In this document: positions 5,702-7,681 of the stretch, one piece after another | Layout: the number at the start of each line of letters is the position of its first letter | Position numbering within the stretch: the stretch's first letter is position 1 | DNA from: a bacterium | Lineage (GTDB): Bacteria; Zixibacteria; MSB-5A5; GN15; FEB-12 | Reading direction: 5' to 3' | DNA: 7,681 bases | NCBI GenBank assembly: GCA_030629485.1 | Contig: DAOVOW010000082.1 | Location: forward strand, 1-7,681 | Notes under the pieces: model-generated | What the model was told of the DNA's origin: nothing | The model's database searches: none | Seen by the model: only the letters and a program-made list of their open reading frames with translations | Translations under genes and position numbers: made by a program

Positions 5702-6475
5702 ATGACCGTAAGAAAAATAATCTTGATAGACGAAGAAAAGTGTGATGGTTGCGGAGATTGCGTAGCAGCCTGTGACGAAGGCGCGATTAAGATCATCGAC
5801 GGCAAGGCGAAACTGGTGAGTGATATTCTCTGCGACGGTTTCGGCGCCTGTCTGGGTGAGTGCCCCCAGGGTGCGTTGACGATCGAGGAGCGTGAGGCGG
5901 TGGCTTTCAATGAGAAAGCTGTAGAGCAGCACCTGGCCCGCATGATCCAACCCTTGCCCGCTGCGCCACCGACCGGTGGCTGCCCCGGTTCGGCCATGAG
6001 ACAATTCACGGCGCCGGTGGCGACACCGGTAGCAGCACCGTCCACAACCCCGACCAACGTATCCCAGCCGGTTTGCCCCTCGCTGTTGGGCCACTGGCCG
6101 ATCCAGTTAATGTTAGTGCCGCCCGGTGCGCCGTTCTTACAGGGCGCTGACCTGGTGGTCTGTGCCGACTGTGTGCCGTTCACGGTGCCGGATTTCCACG
6201 CTCGGTATTTGCAGGGAAGAGCCATACTGGTCGGTTGTCCCAAGCTTGACGATTTGAACTTCTACTGCGAGAAACTGCAAGCGATCTTCCAGCAGGCGAA
6301 GCCGAGTCGCATCACTGTGCTGCGGATGGAGGTCCCATGCTGCGGCGGGATCACCGACGCTGTCTTACAGGCGCGCGAACGGAGCATGCCGCACGTGCCG
6401 ATTGAGGTGCATACGATTGGCGTGCGAGGCGGTATCCGTCAGGAGGCGGTGGCGGCCGGAACGACCGGGAATTGA
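5702..6475 (+). CDS. 4Fe-4S dicluster ferredoxin-domain protein
   Basis: Predicted soluble electron carrier or redox subunit of 257 aa with no signal peptide. The N-terminal ferredoxin domain (about 7-66) has CDGCGDCVAAC (C14, C17, C20, C24) and CDGFGACLGECP (C44, C50, C54); F47 sits where a full second motif would have cysteine. By ferredoxin pairing, C14/C17/C20/C54 hold one 4Fe-4S cluster, while the other site has only C24/C44/C50 and could be 3Fe-4S or use another ligand. A Pro/Ala/Thr-rich linker (about 84-125) leads to a C-terminal domain (about 127-245) with further cysteines: C154-x2-C157, C179, C189 and C213-C214 (PCCGG). The family is familiar as a conserved anaerobe protein without assigned function. 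The stop codon lies 20 bases before the preferred ATG of the membrane polyferredoxin, so the two are surely co-transcribed and probably exchange electrons. Confidence 0.87.
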   Translation: MTVRKIILIDEEKCDGCGDCVAACDEGAIKIIDGKAKLVSDILCDGFGACLGECPQGALTIEEREAVAFNEKAVEQHLARMIQPLPAAPPTGGCPGSAMRQFTAPVATPVAAPSTTPTNVSQPVCPSLLGHWPIQLMLVPPGAPFLQGADLVVCADCVPFTVPDFHARYLQGRAILVGCPKLDDLNFYCEKLQAIFQQAKPSRITVLRMEVPCCGGITDAVLQARERSMPHVPIEVHTIGVRGGIRQEAVAAGTTGN

Positions 6476-6486
6476 GGATACCATTC

Positions 6487-6490
6487 GAGG
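6487..6490 (+). promoter_or_regulatory. Ribosome binding site deciding the NapH-like start
   Basis: GAGG (GAGGA if base 6491 is included) lies 5 bases before the ATG at 6496. The alternative TTG at 6472, overlapping the preceding stop codon, lacks a comparable site. Confidence 0.6.
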
Positions 6491-6495
6491 ATTGT

Positions 6496-7650
6496 ATGGA
6501 CGGCGACATCGAGACCACGGTTGCAGTGCCCTATAGCAGTCAGACGAAAAGCGGTCGCCTCGAGGCGCCGATCGGTAAGTATCGCCTGGCCGTTCAGGTC
6601 GCTTTCGTTCTCGTCTGTCTCTGGATCGGGATCGAGTTTCATTACTTCGTGCGCTATCTGGAGTCGGGCGGGTTGGCAACATGGGTTGCTCGTCCGCCGG
6701 GCGCGGAGGCGTTCCTGCCCATCAGCTCGTTGATGAGCATCTACCACTTCTTGCTCACCGGCGAGATACATCCGGCCCATCCGGCGGGATTCTTCATCCT
6801 TATCGCCATCCTGGTAGTGTCGCTACTGTTCGGTAAATCATTCTGTTCGTGGATTTGTCCGGTCGGTTTGCTTTCAGAGTCACTGGGCGACTGGTCGGAG
6901 AAACTGTTCGGTCGCAAGATGAAACTCCCACGCTTTCTGGACTACCTGCTCAGGAGTATCAAGTATCTGCTCTTAGCCTTCTTCGTCTACGCTATCTTCT
7001 TTCTGATGACGGCCGCATCTCTGAAGAGCTTTTTGGACAGCGACTACAACCTGGTGGCCGATGTCAAGATGTACTATTTCTTCGCCGACATCTCGTCGTT
7101 CGTGCTGTGGACGCTGATCGTACTCTTTGCACTCTCTTTCTTCGTGCGCAACTTCTGGTGCCGGTACTTGTGTCCATACGGTGCGCTCCTGGGCGTACTC
7201 TCCTTATTGCGACCATTCAAGATCCGTCGTAACGTATCTTCGTGTATCGACTGTGCCGAATGTGCCAACGTCTGTCCTTCAAACATCAAGGTGGACAAAG
7301 TCGTTAGTGTCGTCTCCGACGAATGCACCACCTGTCTTAGCTGTCTCGATGTCTGTCCGGTACCGGAGACGCTCGAACTCAAATCCACTCCGAACGGCTT
7401 CAATGTATCCAGAAAAACGGTCGCCATCGGCGTGGTGGCTGTTTATATTATAATTTGTGCTATCGGGATGATTTCCGGCAATTGGGACAACAACCTTACC
7501 AGAGACGAATACTTGAATCATCAGAAGTACCTTCACAGCTATGGCCACCCTACCGGCACGGCTGAGATCGATGAACTGAATGAGCAGTCTAATGAGACTA
7601 ACACTGCCGATCCCGGCTCTCAAGTTCAGAGCGATAATCCTGGTCGATAA
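6496..7650 (+). CDS. Membrane polyferredoxin, NapH/NosR/CcoG-like 4Fe-4S protein
   Basis: Predicted inner-membrane electron-transfer protein of 384 aa. About five hydrophobic segments are visible (about 31-50, 98-113, 155-175, 200-218, 307-327). Two cysteine motifs of the NapH/NosR/CcoG type follow membrane segments: CSWICP (C117, C121) and CRYLCP (C222, C226). After the fourth segment come two classic 4Fe-4S motifs: C250-x2-C253-x2-C256-x3-C260-P and C277-x2-C280-x2-C283-x3-C287-P. The conserved-looking RPPGAEAFLPISSLMS (66-81) lies in the first loop. The hydrophilic tail (about 328-384) is probably low in structure and rich in Asn/Glu/Ser. In NapH and NosR, such proteins pass electrons between quinol and a partner reductase. 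Here the only neighbour is the ferredoxin-domain protein, with no nap, nos or cytochrome genes in view, so the final acceptor is unknown. ATG 6496 is chosen over TTG 6472 because of the GAGG site. Confidence 0.88.
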   Translation: MDGDIETTVAVPYSSQTKSGRLEAPIGKYRLAVQVAFVLVCLWIGIEFHYFVRYLESGGLATWVARPPGAEAFLPISSLMSIYHFLLTGEIHPAHPAGFFILIAILVVSLLFGKSFCSWICPVGLLSESLGDWSEKLFGRKMKLPRFLDYLLRSIKYLLLAFFVYAIFFLMTAASLKSFLDSDYNLVADVKMYYFFADISSFVLWTLIVLFALSFFVRNFWCRYLCPYGALLGVLSLLRPFKIRRNVSSCIDCAECANVCPSNIKVDKVVSVVSDECTTCLSCLDVCPVPETLELKSTPNGFNVSRKTVAIGVVAVYIIICAIGMISGNWDNNLTRDEYLNHQKYLHSYGHPTGTAEIDELNEQSNETNTADPGSQVQSDNPGR

Positions 7651-7655
7651 CTGCA

Positions 7656-7677
7656 GGGAGCGGCGCCCGGCGCTCCC
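7656..7677 (+). terminator. GC-rich hairpin, probable terminator of the iron-sulfur operon (cut by window end)
   Basis: GGGAGCG (7656-7662) pairs perfectly with CGCTCCC (7671-7677) around an 8-base loop, 5 bases after the stop codon. The expected T tract would fall at or beyond the window edge and cannot be seen; the visible bases after the stem are CAAC. Confidence 0.45.
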
Positions 7678-7681
7678 CAAC

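Noticed and set aside
5389..6243. Long open frame (284 codons) on the minus strand
   Set aside because: It runs opposite to the S4 gene, the regulated promoter and the ferredoxin gene; its product shows no recognisable domain and is rich in residues typical of antisense translation. The + strand genes there have clear motifs and ribosome binding sites.
1..7681. Mobile elements, CRISPR repeats, tRNA or rRNA genes
   Set aside because: No terminal repeats, transposase-like product, regularly spaced repeats or tRNA-like cloverleaf was seen on either strand.

Overview
The window holds seven genes, all on the + strand, separated by three short intergenic stretches (about 120, 147 and 180 bases). 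GC content is moderate to high and codon use looks uniform. The gene content points to a bacterium with an outer membrane (SurA-like periplasmic chaperone, signal-peptide proteins) that also carries HprK and an RqcP/Hsp15-like S4 protein and has anaerobic-type iron-sulfur redox proteins. This mix suggests an uncultured lineage of the FCB/Zixibacteria kind or a deltaproteobacterium-like relative. That placement is inference and cannot be settled from this sequence alone.

Layout: (1) Bases 2-1000 are the 3' part of a secreted protein with two PDZ domains and a C-terminal coiled coil, followed by a probable intrinsic terminator. (2) Bases 1121-2089 encode HPr kinase/phosphorylase with all key catalytic motifs. 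Its -10 box lies so close to the ATG that the mRNA may be leaderless. (3) A good sigma70-type promoter (TTGGCA, 17 bp, TATACT) and a short leader with a 5' hairpin precede three tightly coupled genes: a large PpiC-type lipoprotein, a SurA-like periplasmic prolyl isomerase (23-base overlap) and a small S4 RNA-binding protein (1-base overlap). This looks like one protein-folding and quality-control operon. (4) Bases 5702-7650 encode a cytoplasmic-type ferredoxin-domain protein and a NapH/NosR-like membrane polyferredoxin, which together look like a membrane electron-transfer unit. (5) A GC-rich hairpin closes the window.

The most notable regulatory signal is a perfect 16-bp palindrome, CTTGACTTCAGTCAAG. 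Its centre lies 29.5 bases upstream of a TATACT -10 box, exactly the geometry of a class II Crp/Fnr-activated promoter (operator at -41.5), and no -35 element is recognisable. This suggests that the iron-sulfur pair is switched on by a redox or gas-sensing Crp/Fnr-family regulator. I saw no mobile element, CRISPR array, tRNA or rRNA, and no clearly new multi-gene system. The items worth a second look are the iron-sulfur pair with its regulation and unusual cysteine pattern, and the chaperone/S4 operon.
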